IMG/VR virus record: IMGVR_UViG_3300010885_045978
Location: 1 to 49,087 of that record
Length of the DNA stretch: 49,087 nucleotides
Source of the DNA: a virus
Strand: one strand, 5' to 3'
Below are positions 12,517 to 19,657 of this stretch, one piece after another (the stretch's first letter is position 1; each line of letters begins with the position of its first letter). The position numbers and the translations under genes were made by a program. Below the pieces are notes generated by a model. That model searched no databases. It saw nothing but the letters and a program-made list of their open reading frames with translations, and was not told where the DNA came from.

Positions 12517-13434
12517 ATGACTCATTTCTTTAATAAATTCCCAACATTGACATATGCCAACACAACTGCCATTAATTTATTGGCACGTGTGAATATGAAC
12601 AAGATTTCCATGCAAAACAAGGCAGCATATTATGCCTATTCTGTACCAGATGGAACACGTCCAGATAATTTATCATACAATTATTACGATAATCCTGATT
12701 ATGTGTGGTTAATTAATCTAACCAATCAAATAATTGATCCATATTATGATTTCCCATTGTCTTATGATGATGTAAACTCATTGATTATTAATCAGTATGG
12801 CAGCATATCTACTGCACAAAAGACTATTTTATTCTTTCGCACGAATTATTCCTCAGATGATTCTATTATTTCTCCTGGTGCATATAATAATTTAACAACA
12901 GGCGAAAAGAAATATTGGGAACCACAGATCAATCAACAGAATCAGGCTGTGGCATATATTCGTAAACCCGAGAATTTAATGCAGGTGACTAATCAATGCA
13001 TTCAGTTGAACATATCATATAGTAATCAATTGCTCACTCAAAGCAATTACGATATCACCACACAAGATGGATATGATATAACATTACCTGAACAAGCACC
13101 TGTCATTCAATTTGCTATAGGTGATTTGTGTGTGCAGAACAACGTACCTATTGCTACAGTAACCGCCAGCAATAGCACAGCGCTGATCGTACAACACATT
13201 GCAGGAACACCCACTATAGATACAGTATCTGGGTATTTTAGCGGTGCATCTGCCTTCGTGTCCTCATTTACCACTCTACAAACCAATATTCCATCGGTAG
13301 AAGCAAAGTATTGGAGTCCTGTATCCGCATACGACTACATGCATGAACAGAATGCTCAAAAGCGTAATATCAAACTACTAGATAACAAGTACGCAGCACA
13401 AGCGACTAAAGAACTCAAGAACCTGTTACAATAA
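12517..13434 (+). CDS. gp53: Baseplate wedge subunit gp53
   Basis: The 305-residue protein shows the gp53 pattern in its first 90 residues: FFNKFPTLTYANTTA, YAYSVPDGTRPDNLSYNYYDNPDYVWLI, and NQIIDPYYDFPLSYDD, close to T4's YYIKGS...LANAIYGNPQLYWVL. T4 gp53 is 196 residues; the extra C-terminal part here (about 180-275) is Ser/Thr rich and beta-like. gp53 joins neighbouring wedges around the hub. The ribosome site is weak; translation may be coupled to gp48, whose stop is 9 bases upstream. Confidence 0.85.
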   Translation: MTHFFNKFPTLTYANTTAINLLARVNMNKISMQNKAAYYAYSVPDGTRPDNLSYNYYDNPDYVWLINLTNQIIDPYYDFPLSYDDVNSLIINQYGSISTAQKTILFFRTNYSSDDSIISPGAYNNLTTGEKKYWEPQINQQNQAVAYIRKPENLMQVTNQCIQLNISYSNQLLTQSNYDITTQDGYDITLPEQAPVIQFAIGDLCVQNNVPIATVTASNSTALIVQHIAGTPTIDTVSGYFSGASAFVSSFTTLQTNIPSVEAKYWSPVSAYDYMHEQNAQKRNIKLLDNKYAAQATKELKNLLQ

Positions 13435-14696
13435 TGGCTCAAACATATACACGTTCAGATGCTGTAGACGTCAAATCATTAAAGATCGTATCTATAGCTA
13501 ATCCCAAAAAGAATTATGATATGTCATTACAGTGTGTAGGATTCTCAATATATGAGGATGTAACATTTCCTGTAATAAGAGCAGAGTTTACGATGATGGA
13601 TGGTTTGGATGTTCTAACATCTTTTCCAATCATAGGCGAAGAGTATATAGATGTAGAGTTTGGTAACCCAGGTATTGATCTGACAGCATCATATAGATTT
13701 CATGTGAAGAGCGTTGAGAATGTTATTAATAATAGTCAGGCAAAAAATAAGACATATGTCATCAGAGCAGCATCAGAAGAGTTCTTTCAAAACAACGTAC
13801 AATATATCTCAAAGCGTTATAATGGTGATGTAGGTGGTATTATTCAGAGTATCATGAACACCCAGTTAAATACAAAAAAACAGGTGGCCATTGGTGATAA
13901 GGTTAAAGGCGTGCATGAGATTCTGATAAGCCGTCAGAGACCGTTACAAGCGATTGATATGGTGCGTAAACGTGCTGTGAGCGAGAAATACCATAGTTCA
14001 TCGTATGTGTTCTTTGAGAATCGTCGTGGATTCAATTTCACATCATTAGAGTTCTTGATGGATCATATGAAGGATACAACGAAGGATAAAGTGTTCTTCT
14101 ACGATACAGCAGCGCAAACAGATCCCAGAAACATGAATACCCGCAACATCCTCACGTTGAAGAATGTATCGCAGGTAAACAACACTAAGAAGATGACACA
14201 GGGCGGCTTGAATAATATCGTGAAGCGCTTTGACATTCTGACGGGTAAGACAACGAGCACGCAGTATAAGAACAGTGAGCAACAGAGTAAGTTCAAATAC
14301 GCAGCAAAGAAACCTATAGGGCTCAACACAACTTACTTTGAGCAGAAGTTCGGCAACACAGCATCATCTAGCATGCTATTGCCACACTCTAGTCATCTAC
14401 CCGAGAACTTCATTGCTGATCAGATGGGTGCTAAGCATGCTTTCATCACAAAGGTATCGCAGAACATATACCAAGCACATATCAATGGTGACGTAGCATT
14501 GACGGTGGGAGATGTCATCACCATCAACATTCCAAGTGCCAAAGGATCCACAGGTCCAGAGGGTGATAACAGATTACTGGCGGGTAACTATCTAGTGATA
14601 AAGCTACGTCATATCGTCATGAACTTCTCTAGTGCACAGAAGTCTTATACATGCTCTCTTGAATTGGTCAAGGGCTTCAATGAGGATTTTAGCTGA
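13434..14696 (+). CDS. gp27: Baseplate hub subunit gp27
   Basis: The 420-residue protein has the size and pattern of gp27 (T4 391 residues), the trimeric tube-like hub that is the first half of VgrG-type spikes. Visible features are paired beta domains (DMSLQCVGFSIYEDVTFPVIRAEFTMMDG), FPIIGEEYIDVEFG, and RPLQAIDMVRKRAVSEKY in the helical part. Its partner gp5 is encoded 5.8 kb downstream, past the early gene island. The ATG overlaps the gp53 stop. Confidence comes from pattern and context rather than residue-level alignment. Confidence 0.82.
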   Translation: MAQTYTRSDAVDVKSLKIVSIANPKKNYDMSLQCVGFSIYEDVTFPVIRAEFTMMDGLDVLTSFPIIGEEYIDVEFGNPGIDLTASYRFHVKSVENVINNSQAKNKTYVIRAASEEFFQNNVQYISKRYNGDVGGIIQSIMNTQLNTKKQVAIGDKVKGVHEILISRQRPLQAIDMVRKRAVSEKYHSSSYVFFENRRGFNFTSLEFLMDHMKDTTKDKVFFYDTAAQTDPRNMNTRNILTLKNVSQVNNTKKMTQGGLNNIVKRFDILTGKTTSTQYKNSEQQSKFKYAAKKPIGLNTTYFEQKFGNTASSSMLLPHSSHLPENFIADQMGAKHAFITKVSQNIYQAHINGDVALTVGDVITINIPSAKGSTGPEGDNRLLAGNYLVIKLRHIVMNFSSAQKSYTCSLELVKGFNEDFS

Positions 14697-14851
14697 TGTC
14701 TAGTGTACAGAAACCCATACGTCCAATACTACCAGAGTTTGATGTAGAGATCAGAGAGAAAGCACAGTATCTAATAAGCAACGGCTATGTACACGACACT
14801 CTAGAGAATGTCATGCGCCGCCTTAAAAATGCAATCAAAAATGTTAAATAG
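14696..14851 (+). CDS. Small hypothetical protein after gp27 (51 aa)
   Basis: A 51-codon ORF starts on the gp27 stop (TGATG) with AGGA nine to ten bases upstream. The product (MSSVQKPIRPILPEFDVEIRE...) is a helical, basic-ended peptide without a recognised motif. The coupling to gp27 and its clean helix (LENVMRRLKNAIKNVK) argue that it is real. It ends convergent with the minus-strand gene at 14844, overlapping it by 8 bases. Confidence 0.55.
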   Translation: MSSVQKPIRPILPEFDVEIREKAQYLISNGYVHDTLENVMRRLKNAIKNVK

Positions 14852-15104
14852 GTTCTTTATCAGGTAGTGGTGGATAGTAATACTTAGGAACAAATTGCCG
14901 ACGAGCTTTTTCTATTTGTTCTTTAGCAATCAGATTTTCGATATAGTTCTTAGCATCTGTATAGGTATCCAGTACAACCTCTCGCATGTAACCTGTGCAA
15001 TAGATTGGCACACAGTAGAACTTAACGGGTACCCAATACCACAGCTTTTTCTTTTCGATGTGGTACTGGCCATCAAAGTTCTTTTTGATACGATATTGTT
15101 TCAT
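14844..15104 (-). CDS. Hypothetical basic protein (86 aa)
   Basis: This 86-residue, very basic and aromatic protein (KKNFDGQYHIEKKKLWYWVP, YYYPPLP near the end) is not recognised. GAGGG lies before ATG 15104 and a consensus sigma70-type promoter is at 15132-15160, so it is an early gene. It is the last gene of the minus-strand island, converging on the gp27 operon. A DnaJ-like or membrane role is not supported by anything visible. Confidence 0.6.
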   Translation of the reverse strand: MKQYRIKKNFDGQYHIEKKKLWYWVPVKFYCVPIYCTGYMREVVLDTYTDAKNYIENLIAKEQIEKARRQFVPKYYYPPLPDKEPI

Positions 15105-15131
15105 CAGACCCTCTGCATTTTTCTATAATTC

Positions 15132-15160
15132 ATAATAGCATATCATGGAATTAATGTCAA
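15132..15160 (-). promoter_or_regulatory. Early promoter TTGACA-17-TATTAT
   Basis: On the minus strand TTGACA (15155-15160) and TATTAT (15132-15137) are 17 bp apart, with TTAATTC directly after the -35 and TATGC directly before the -10. This is near the bacterial sigma70 consensus and matches two other promoters here. It drives the 86-residue gene. Confidence 0.85.
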
Positions 15161-15163
15161 CTG

Positions 15164-15331
15164 CTAATGCACTATAGTGATTTTCTCACAGCGATATCCA
15201 GCGACTTCATTGTGGCTCTTTTGAATATCAGAACCTACAGCAGCACACTCTTGATATAGGGCAAATGAATGGTGCATCTCAATCACCCATGGACGATCTT
15301 TCATCAGTAGGATCAGAATGAACTCTATCAT
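15164..15331 (-). CDS. Hypothetical small protein (55 aa)
   Basis: I set the start at 15331, where ATGA overlaps the stop of the upstream gene; a longer frame from 15385 would cut into that gene. The product MIEFILILLMKDRPWVIEMH... is 55 residues with a hydrophobic start and later Cys, His and Tyr residues. It resembles short phage accessory proteins that begin with a beta strand, but I cannot name a family. Probably translated by coupling to the gene before it. Confidence 0.5.
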   Translation of the reverse strand: MIEFILILLMKDRPWVIEMHHSFALYQECAAVGSDIQKSHNEVAGYRCEKITIVH

Positions 15332-15666
15332 GGGATCCTCATAATATCTGAAAGAGAAAGCGCACTTTCTTCTCCATTTTCCCACTGTACAACGCCGTAG
15401 GTTTTCCCTACACCTACTAGTACGCCAGCATCGAAAATAAGAGTAGAGCCTTTTCGTTTGTATTTCACTCTATCACCAACCTTCAGTGGACGTTCTAGCA
15501 ATTCAATAGAAGAGATAGTAGGATCATGTGGTGAAACCCAGTTACCTCTATTGCGCCTAACTTGTACAGCACCACTGTTCGTATCAAACCCAGTGATTTC
15601 ATCTGTAAATGGTACACGAATATAGTCACCAATCTTAAGCTTACTGATATTTGATAATGGATTCAT
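15328..15666 (-). CDS. Small beta-barrel-like protein, tandem paralogue 3 (112 aa)
   Basis: The 112-residue protein has two similar halves, each starting with KIGDYIRVPF or KVGDRVKYKRKG, followed by strands, like an SH3/KOW-type barrel. ISSIELLERPLKVGDRV parallels ITSIEVIEHPLQLGEEV of the protein at 16252 and VKAVEVLPKPLAVWDPV of the one at 15905, so the three are paralogues. The ribosome site is the AGAGGATC sequence that recurs before its neighbours. Function unknown; nucleic acid or protein binding is a guess from the fold. Confidence 0.6.
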   Translation of the reverse strand: MNPLSNISKLKIGDYIRVPFTDEITGFDTNSGAVQVRRNRGNWVSPHDPTISSIELLERPLKVGDRVKYKRKGSTLIFDAGVLVGVGKTYGVVQWENGEESALSLSDIMRIP

Positions 15667-15668
15667 AG

Positions 15669-15905
15669 CTAGATCCTCTGCATTTTTCCATATGCTAAAC
15701 AGACACGTTTACCCGTTACAGGATCTGGTCCATCTAGTTGCCGATATTTGATAGGCAAGCGTCTATACTGAGCTAGAGCGTGACGCAGATCAGTAGTGGA
15801 CACAAAGGTCTTGAATCCACGAGCATTACCGAAGCCATATGGACCAAACCACGGATGGAAGCCACAACACATACTTCCGCCACCTACTGAATAGTGTTTC
15901 TTCAC
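15669..15905 (-). CDS. Hypothetical small protein (78 aa)
   Basis: A 78-residue protein starting at GTG 15905, with AGAGGG four bases before it. The N-terminus is glycine/aromatic rich with two Cys (GGGSMCCGFHPWFGPYGFGN), followed by a basic helix (LRHALAQYRRLP) and a short tail. I do not recognise it. It sits between two members of the barrel-like paralogue family, and its own stop runs into the ribosome site of the next gene. Confidence 0.55.
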   Translation of the reverse strand: MKKHYSVGGGSMCCGFHPWFGPYGFGNARGFKTFVSTTDLRHALAQYRRLPIKYRQLDGPDPVTGKRVCLAYGKMQRI

Positions 15906-16255
15906 TAGACCCTCTTTAGGTTTTTGAGAGGAGCACTAGTGATACTACCATCCTCAAGCTTGATCAATGCATGATCTTCAGCAATGGCACGGATCACTGC
16001 ACGATAGTTTTCTGCACCTACAAGAACTACTGGATCCCAAACAGCAAGAGGTTTCGGAAGTACTTCAACAGCTTTGACAGCCAGTGAGGTAGAATGAAAT
16101 TCTAAATTACACTCACCCTGCTGCAGCATGACTACACCACTAGAAACATGCACCACAGGCATCTCTAGTGTGATACGAACCAGATCACCTTTTTCTAGGC
16201 TCTTGATGCTGCTCTCAACATTTCTCATACTTTCAACCTTTTCTTTATACATCAT
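15905..16255 (-). CDS. Small beta-barrel-like protein, tandem paralogue 2 (116 aa)
   Basis: This paralogue has SIKSLEKGDLVRITLEMP near its start and ends AIAEDHALIKLEDGSITSAPLKNLKRV; the 102-residue neighbour reads AIAEDHAMLKFRDKSIGISNFKNLKRV at the same place. ATG 16255 overlaps the upstream stop (ATGA), but by comparison with the neighbour the true start may be ATG 16228, which has AAGG upstream. Tandem duplication followed by divergence is the simplest history. Function unknown. Confidence 0.6.
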   Translation of the reverse strand: MMYKEKVESMRNVESSIKSLEKGDLVRITLEMPVVHVSSGVVMLQQGECNLEFHSTSLAVKAVEVLPKPLAVWDPVVLVGAENYRAVIRAIAEDHALIKLEDGSITSAPLKNLKRV

Positions 16256-16554
16256 ACCCTCTTCAGGTTTTTGAAATTAGAAATACCAATACTCTTATCT
16301 CTAAACTTTAGCATTGCATGATCTTCAGCAATAGCCAGGATAGTAGCTTGGTGACCGTTAATTGTATAAACTTCTTCACCGAGCTGTAGTGGATGTTCAA
16401 TCACTTCAATGGACGTGATCATGGCTGGGGCTACTTCGGCACCGAGAAACATCAGAATCTCTGCTTCATAACAGCTTCCAATGTATTCACCCACAAACGT
16501 TACCCTCACCCGATCACCAGGCTTAAGGCTCTTGATAGTATCTGCGATAGTCAT
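16252..16554 (-). CDS. Small beta-barrel-like protein, tandem paralogue 1 (100 aa)
   Basis: I set the start at ATG 16554, with AAGGA six bases before it, rather than the TTG two codons upstream. The product MTIADTIKSLKPGDRVRVTF... is an all-beta small protein with KPGDRVRV and LGEEVYTINGHQATILAIAEDHA blocks, like SH3 or KOW barrels. It is the first of three related genes at 16252, 15905 and 15328. No known partner. Confidence 0.6.
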   Translation of the reverse strand: MTIADTIKSLKPGDRVRVTFVGEYIGSCYEAEILMFLGAEVAPAMITSIEVIEHPLQLGEEVYTINGHQATILAIAEDHAMLKFRDKSIGISNFKNLKRV

Positions 16555-16556
16555 AG

Positions 16557-16622
16557 TCAATCCTTTGCCATCTTATAGAGAAAATAAAAGAAAACTACCA
16601 TGATGAGAAATAGAAAGATCAC
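16557..16622 (-). CDS. Membrane micropeptide (21 aa, GTG start)
   Basis: A 21-codon frame starts at GTG 16622, overlapping the stop of the upstream gene (GTGA) and preceded by AAGGAAG. It encodes MIFLFLIMVVFFYFLYKMAKD, one membrane span with a charged end. The ribosome site and tight packing make it plausible, but its length makes chance hard to exclude. Confidence 0.35.
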   Translation of the reverse strand: MIFLFLIMVVFFYFLYKMAKD

Positions 16623-16840
16623 TGAACTTCTTCCTTCTGCCATTCAATGGTGTAGCCCTTAGCGGCAAGTCGCTTAGCGTCTTCTTGCATGATCGCCAGA
16701 GCCTCTTCCTCACTCTCTGCAGCATCCATAGAGAACAGTGCATGGTTGGAGGTGAAGTAGAAGTTATTAGTATCCTTGACACAGGACAAGCCCAGGTAAG
16801 GAGTTTCTTGCAGTAGCATCTCAATTTGTTCAAAGGTCAT
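16619..16840 (-). CDS. Hypothetical acidic protein (73 aa)
   Basis: The 73-residue acidic protein begins MTFEQIEMLLQETPYLGLSCV and ends in a long helix (SEEEALAIMQEDAKRLAAKGYTIEW) like small phage alpha/beta accessory proteins. Its ATG overlaps the stop of the upstream gene (TGATG). A different frame in the same place (16573-16833) is Cys/Ser/Arg-rich and is rejected. Unknown function. Confidence 0.6.
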   Translation of the reverse strand: MTFEQIEMLLQETPYLGLSCVKDTNNFYFTSNHALFSMDAAESEEEALAIMQEDAKRLAAKGYTIEWQKEEVQ

Positions 16841-17049
16841 CAGACTTCATCCTCTGGCATAGTGACGAAAGCAAAGTGTGTCGGCGGAAACTGGTGATGC
16901 CACCGAGCGTATATAATCAAAGACGTATTCTCACGCCAAGCATACACAGGATCACTCCAGATGTTAGAGTCTGGATACTTAGCGATCAGAAGTACGGGCA
17001 CTCGAGGAGGCATAGGCTTATCAGCGTCAATCTTAAACCACTGGGTCAT
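16840..17049 (-). CDS. DUF551-like small protein (69 aa)
   Basis: I start this gene at ATG 17049 (MTQWFKIDADKPMPPRVPV...), because the longer frame from 17133 would begin inside the promoter at 17106-17133. The 69-residue product has a W near the N-terminus, P-P-x-VPVLLIAKYPDS, and THFAFVTMPEDE at the end, like the phage DUF551 pattern (W...P....V.V......THW..LP). That family is common in phages and of unknown function. It is the first gene of the 16252-17049 group. Confidence 0.6.
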   Translation of the reverse strand: MTQWFKIDADKPMPPRVPVLLIAKYPDSNIWSDPVYAWRENTSLIIYARWHHQFPPTHFAFVTMPEDEV

Positions 17050-17105
17050 GTGTGTCTCTTGTTTCGTTAAAAAGAACCTGGAAGGTTCTTCTCTTTCCAT
17101 AATGT

Positions 17106-17133
17106 ATAATAGCATAGCTAGAATTAATGTCAA
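17106..17133 (-). promoter_or_regulatory. Early promoter TTGACA-16-TATTAT
   Basis: On the minus strand TTGACA (17128-17133) and TATTAT (17106-17111) are 16 bp apart, with the same TTAATTC and TATGC flanks as the promoter at 15132-15160. It serves the group starting at 17049. Confidence 0.85.
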
Positions 17134-17276
17134 CCGATATCTTTTTCTCCCAACAATTTCAGTCCCACAATAAGCAGCTCAATACCAATACGCTCCTTGA
17201 TGACCGATCCCAACTCTCTCAAAGAGGCTATCAGTTGTGCCCAGGAGGCTTTCGTCTCTGGCCAGTAGTCATTCAT
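17130..17276 (-). CDS. Hypothetical small protein (48 aa)
   Basis: The start was moved to ATG 17276, which follows AGGGAAA and lies just after the upstream stop; the longer frame from 17327 overlaps that gene. The product MNDYWPETKASWAQLIASL... is a 48-residue helical peptide with a hydrophobic second helix (IGIELLIVGLKLLG). Its last codons overlap the -35 of the promoter at 17106-17133. Not recognised. Confidence 0.45.
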   Translation of the reverse strand: MNDYWPETKASWAQLIASLRELGSVIKERIGIELLIVGLKLLGEKDIG

Positions 17277-17277
17277 A

Positions 17278-17472
17278 TCACTTTTCCCTAGAGTTAATCG
17301 TATCATATAAGACACAAGCAAAAACATATAAAAAAATCAAATACGGAGGAATAATATAGAAAAATGCCAACGCAGATACCCCAATGAATATGGCATAAAA
17401 AGCTATGGCTAATGTCAAAATATAAGTTAATATTGACAAGGCGATAATAAACGCTATTTTTTTCCTATACAT
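17278..17472 (-). CDS. Small membrane protein, two spans (64 aa)
   Basis: ATG 17472 is chosen because AGGGG lies just before it; an upstream GTG at 17511 is in frame but poorly spaced. The 64-residue protein is nearly all hydrophobic: spans at about residues 5-27 (FIIALSILTYILTLAIAFYA) and 32-53, with a basic N-terminus and charged end. It lies directly after the larger membrane protein at 17508, so they may work together. Function unknown. Confidence 0.6.
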   Translation of the reverse strand: MYRKKIAFIIALSILTYILTLAIAFYAIFIGVSALAFFYIIPPYLIFLYVFACVLYDTINSREK

Positions 17473-17507
17473 CTTACCCCTACTTTCTGACTGACTTCTT
17501 AAACTAT

Positions 17508-18170
17508 TCACTTACCCTTAGAGTTAGCGTGGTCTACAGCTTTCCTACTATAGTGAACCACCATGTTATGGAATAGTTGGGCAGCGGCAAGAGCAGCCAC
17601 CAAAGTGCCAAAGTAGTACACTGAGATCAGTGCCCAGTCCATAGTCTTGTTCCAAGCTCTTGCAACTCCTAAGAAGCAAGCCCAGACCCAGCTGGTTGAA
17701 CTGATAGCGCCAAAGTAGCAGAGCTTCTTGGATAGGCTACCTGGAATGTAGGCAATGATCATGTTCTCATTGAGCTTGTCGCTATAGTGGTGCACAAAGA
17801 ACCCATTGAGAGTCAGGATACCCACCACCATGAACTTGGCGTAGAGCTTTGGGTTGAGCATGAATGCAGGATCACGCACCATACCATATATCACGATCAT
17901 GGTTCCTGTTAGTATAAGACCGAACAGTGACCATAGTGTTGTGTCCTTGATACTCTCGAGATGGTGCATACTCTCTTTGGTCAAGGGAACATTGTAGTTC
18001 TTTAGAAAGATATAATCAGAGGTTAGAATGCTGATCAATGCAAAGGCTGACAGCAAGAAGTGTGAGAACACTAGAATAGTCTTGAAGTACTGGTCAATGA
18101 TCAACCACATATCAGGTGTGAAGATATGACCGAAAGATGCTACGTAGGTGATGATACTATTGAAATCCAT
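17508..18170 (-). CDS. Multi-pass membrane protein, host-like (220 aa)
   Basis: I start at ATG 18170 (MDFNSIITYVASFGHIF); the upstream frame from 18188 adds six residues. The protein has about five to six predicted spans (for example VFSHFLLSAFALISILTSDYI, LWSLFGLILTGTMIVIYGMV, FMVVGILTLNGFFVHHYSD) and histidines placed at membrane edges, in the style of bacterial DUF2214/CopD-like integral membrane proteins. I cannot confirm the family. Such proteins are rare in phages, so this looks like a gene taken from a bacterium. A leader inverted repeat is described separately. Confidence 0.6.
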   Translation of the reverse strand: MDFNSIITYVASFGHIFTPDMWLIIDQYFKTILVFSHFLLSAFALISILTSDYIFLKNYNVPLTKESMHHLESIKDTTLWSLFGLILTGTMIVIYGMVRDPAFMLNPKLYAKFMVVGILTLNGFFVHHYSDKLNENMIIAYIPGSLSKKLCYFGAISSTSWVWACFLGVARAWNKTMDWALISVYYFGTLVAALAAAQLFHNMVVHYSRKAVDHANSKGK

Positions 18171-18181
18171 TTTACTAATCC

Positions 18182-18222
18182 TTAACAAACAACCTGAGTT
18201 ATTTATTAACGATGTTTGTTAA
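18182..18222 (-). promoter_or_regulatory. Inverted repeat in the leader of the membrane protein gene
   Basis: TTAACAAAC (18182-18190) and GTTTGTTAA (18214-18222) are perfect inverted 9-base arms with 23 bases between them. The spacer holds AATAAATA on the minus strand, one base from the late box. It could be an operator or mRNA hairpin controlling the gene at 18170; without a T-run it is not a normal terminator. Confidence 0.4.
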
Positions 18223-18226
18223 CACT

Positions 18227-18409
18227 TTATTCATTGATAAACTTCATGACCTCTTCTACAGTCTCATGCACTACTAGAGTCGTATTGATATGGGCAAGAG
18301 AGATGTGTGTCTCATGGTCATCGTAATAGACAGTGATGATGTGGTCTACATTGATCCACGGATGAGCCTTCGGTGAGTCTTTAGGTGTTACAGTGATAAA
18401 CTTAGTCAT
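18227..18409 (-). CDS. Small FlbD-like beta protein (60 aa)
   Basis: The 60-residue protein (MTKFITVTPKDS...HPWINVDHIITVYYDD...TTLVVHETVEEVMKFINE) has the alternating-strand layout and C-terminal V-ETVEEV helix of small FlbD-type proteins found near flagellar genes and widely in phages. Only the shape, not the function, can be claimed. AAAGGAGA gives a strong ribosome site before ATG 18409. It belongs to the minus-strand early island. Confidence 0.6.
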   Translation of the reverse strand: MTKFITVTPKDSPKAHPWINVDHIITVYYDDHETHISLAHINTTLVVHETVEEVMKFINE

Positions 18410-18427
18410 TGTTAGTCTCCTTTGTTA

Positions 18428-18616
18428 TTAGTATTTGTTTCCATTACTGCTTATTCTTGAGAAGCCTAACGTCTTAGCAATATCTTTACGATCTTCACTC
18501 GTCAAGTGCTCCTTGATAGTGGCGAGGACTTTATCTGCTAATTCATATGGATCAATTCCATCAGATGGATAAATCTCTTCTTCTATCCTGAGTGCGATCT
18601 TCTCTCTAAGCGTCAT
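18428..18616 (-). CDS. Hypothetical small protein with MTLREKI start (62 aa)
   Basis: The 62-residue acidic helical protein begins MTLREKIALRIEEEI and contains ATIKEHLTSEDRKD. The gene at 20021 begins MTLREKIDRI and contains TAIREHMTSPEAVE, so the two share a module at start and middle and are diverged paralogues. GGAG lies eight bases before ATG 18616. Unknown function. Confidence 0.6.
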   Translation of the reverse strand: MTLREKIALRIEEEIYPSDGIDPYELADKVLATIKEHLTSEDRKDIAKTLGFSRISSNGNKY

Positions 18617-18638
18617 TCATCAACTCCGAAATATTCTT

Positions 18639-18956
18639 TCAATTTTCTTTTGTTGCTACTGATATCATAGTATTCCAAATATCAGCGGCGTCTGATAAGT
18701 GAATTGGTATGCGTCGTGCTTGTTCTTCGTTTATTTTGATACAAGCAGCCAATAGCATTTCTCTAGTTGGCTTTATAGGTACTAACACATGACCTGATCG
18801 TTTGATTAACCCTGCACCCTCTACAGCTTTCCAAAAAGCTTGTGCAGCTTCGTCTAGTGTCAAATCCTCTGGAATCACTACTCGACCATCTGGATAGATA
18901 GTAATGCCAGGACTGAACGTCACACAAGCACTATAGGAAGATTTCACTGTTGTCAT
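18639..18956 (-). CDS. Hypothetical protein (105 aa)
   Basis: The 105-residue protein has an N-terminal Ser/Thr strand region, DGRVVIPEDLTLDEAAQAFWKAVEG in the middle and PTREMLLAACIKINEEQARRIP near the end. This two-block layout is common in hypothetical proteins of alphaproteobacterial phages, where PTxEM is followed by a helix with a domain boundary. Its ATG overlaps the upstream stop (ATGA) and the ribosome site is AAAGGTGA. Confidence 0.6.
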   Translation of the reverse strand: MTTVKSSYSACVTFSPGITIYPDGRVVIPEDLTLDEAAQAFWKAVEGAGLIKRSGHVLVPIKPTREMLLAACIKINEEQARRIPIHLSDAADIWNTMISVATKEN

Positions 18957-19657
18957 TGGTCACCTTTATTCATCAAATCAATCAGGGCTTGTGTAGGCGG
19001 AGCAGGATCATTCATCATCTTCTCATAAAGCTCTCTAGAGATCACAGGACCACGAGCCTTCTTATACTGTTCTAGTTCTCGTCTAAGAGCTTCACACTCA
19101 TCAGACTTCATCTGCCAACTCTCTTGTGCTTTGCGCTTGTGCTCATCAAACACTTGAGAATTTTCTTCTTGCAGTCGCAGCAGTCGATTGATGGTATCTT
19201 GTAGATCAGTTACCTTCTGCATCCACTCTTGCTGTGACGTCCATTCTTCTTCAAGCCAATTGCCAGGACTCTCGCTGATAAGTTCATCAACCAGTTCCTT
19301 CTCTGCTTGTAGTAGAGCTTGGCGACCTTCATAGTCTCTTACATCTTGATGCCAGTTTGAAACAGCCGTTTGAATACAGGACACAGCGTTTTGCCAGCCT
19401 TTTACTTCGGCGTGTTCAGCTTTTGCTTCTAGTTCAGCGATCTTACCTTCTGCATCGAGCCATGCCTGATCTAGTTCTTTAATTTGGTTACGCAATGATG
19501 CCTCGGCGATCTTGTAGCTTTCTACAGCATCACGTAGTTCAAAGTTCTCCTGAAAAAGAGACTCAAGGTCTTGACTGGCTTGCCGTTCAATTTCATAATA
19601 CCAGCGACCTGAAGGACTAGTTGCTCTCCATAGCTCTCGTGTTCTATTCAGTTTCAT
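18953..19657 (-). CDS. Coiled-coil protein with MKLNRTRE start (234 aa)
   Basis: ATG 19657 is preferred (GGAG nine bases upstream, and the start matches the neighbour at 20024); a longer frame from 19753 would overlap that gene by more. The 234-residue acidic protein begins MKLNRTRELWRATSPSGR and is a long coiled coil for most of its length (about residues 20-200; ESYKIAEASLRNQIKELDQ and later heptads). The end is VISRELYEKMMNDPAPPTQ. No enzymatic motif is seen. Its N-terminus duplicates that of the gene upstream. Confidence 0.65.
   Translation of the reverse strand: MKLNRTRELWRATSPSGRWYYEIERQASQDLESLFQENFELRDAVESYKIAEASLRNQIKELDQAWLDAEGKIAELEAKAEHAEVKGWQNAVSCIQTAVSNWHQDVRDYEGRQALLQAEKELVDELISESPGNWLEEEWTSQQEWMQKVTDLQDTINRLLRLQEENSQVFDEHKRKAQESWQMKSDECEALRRELEQYKKARGPVISRELYEKMMNDPAPPTQALIDLMNKGDQ

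Noticed and set aside
16573-16833. 86-codon ORF overlapping the 73-residue gene in another frame
   Set aside because: Arg/Cys/Ser-rich low-quality sequence; the 16619-16840 frame has coupled start and a normal fold pattern.
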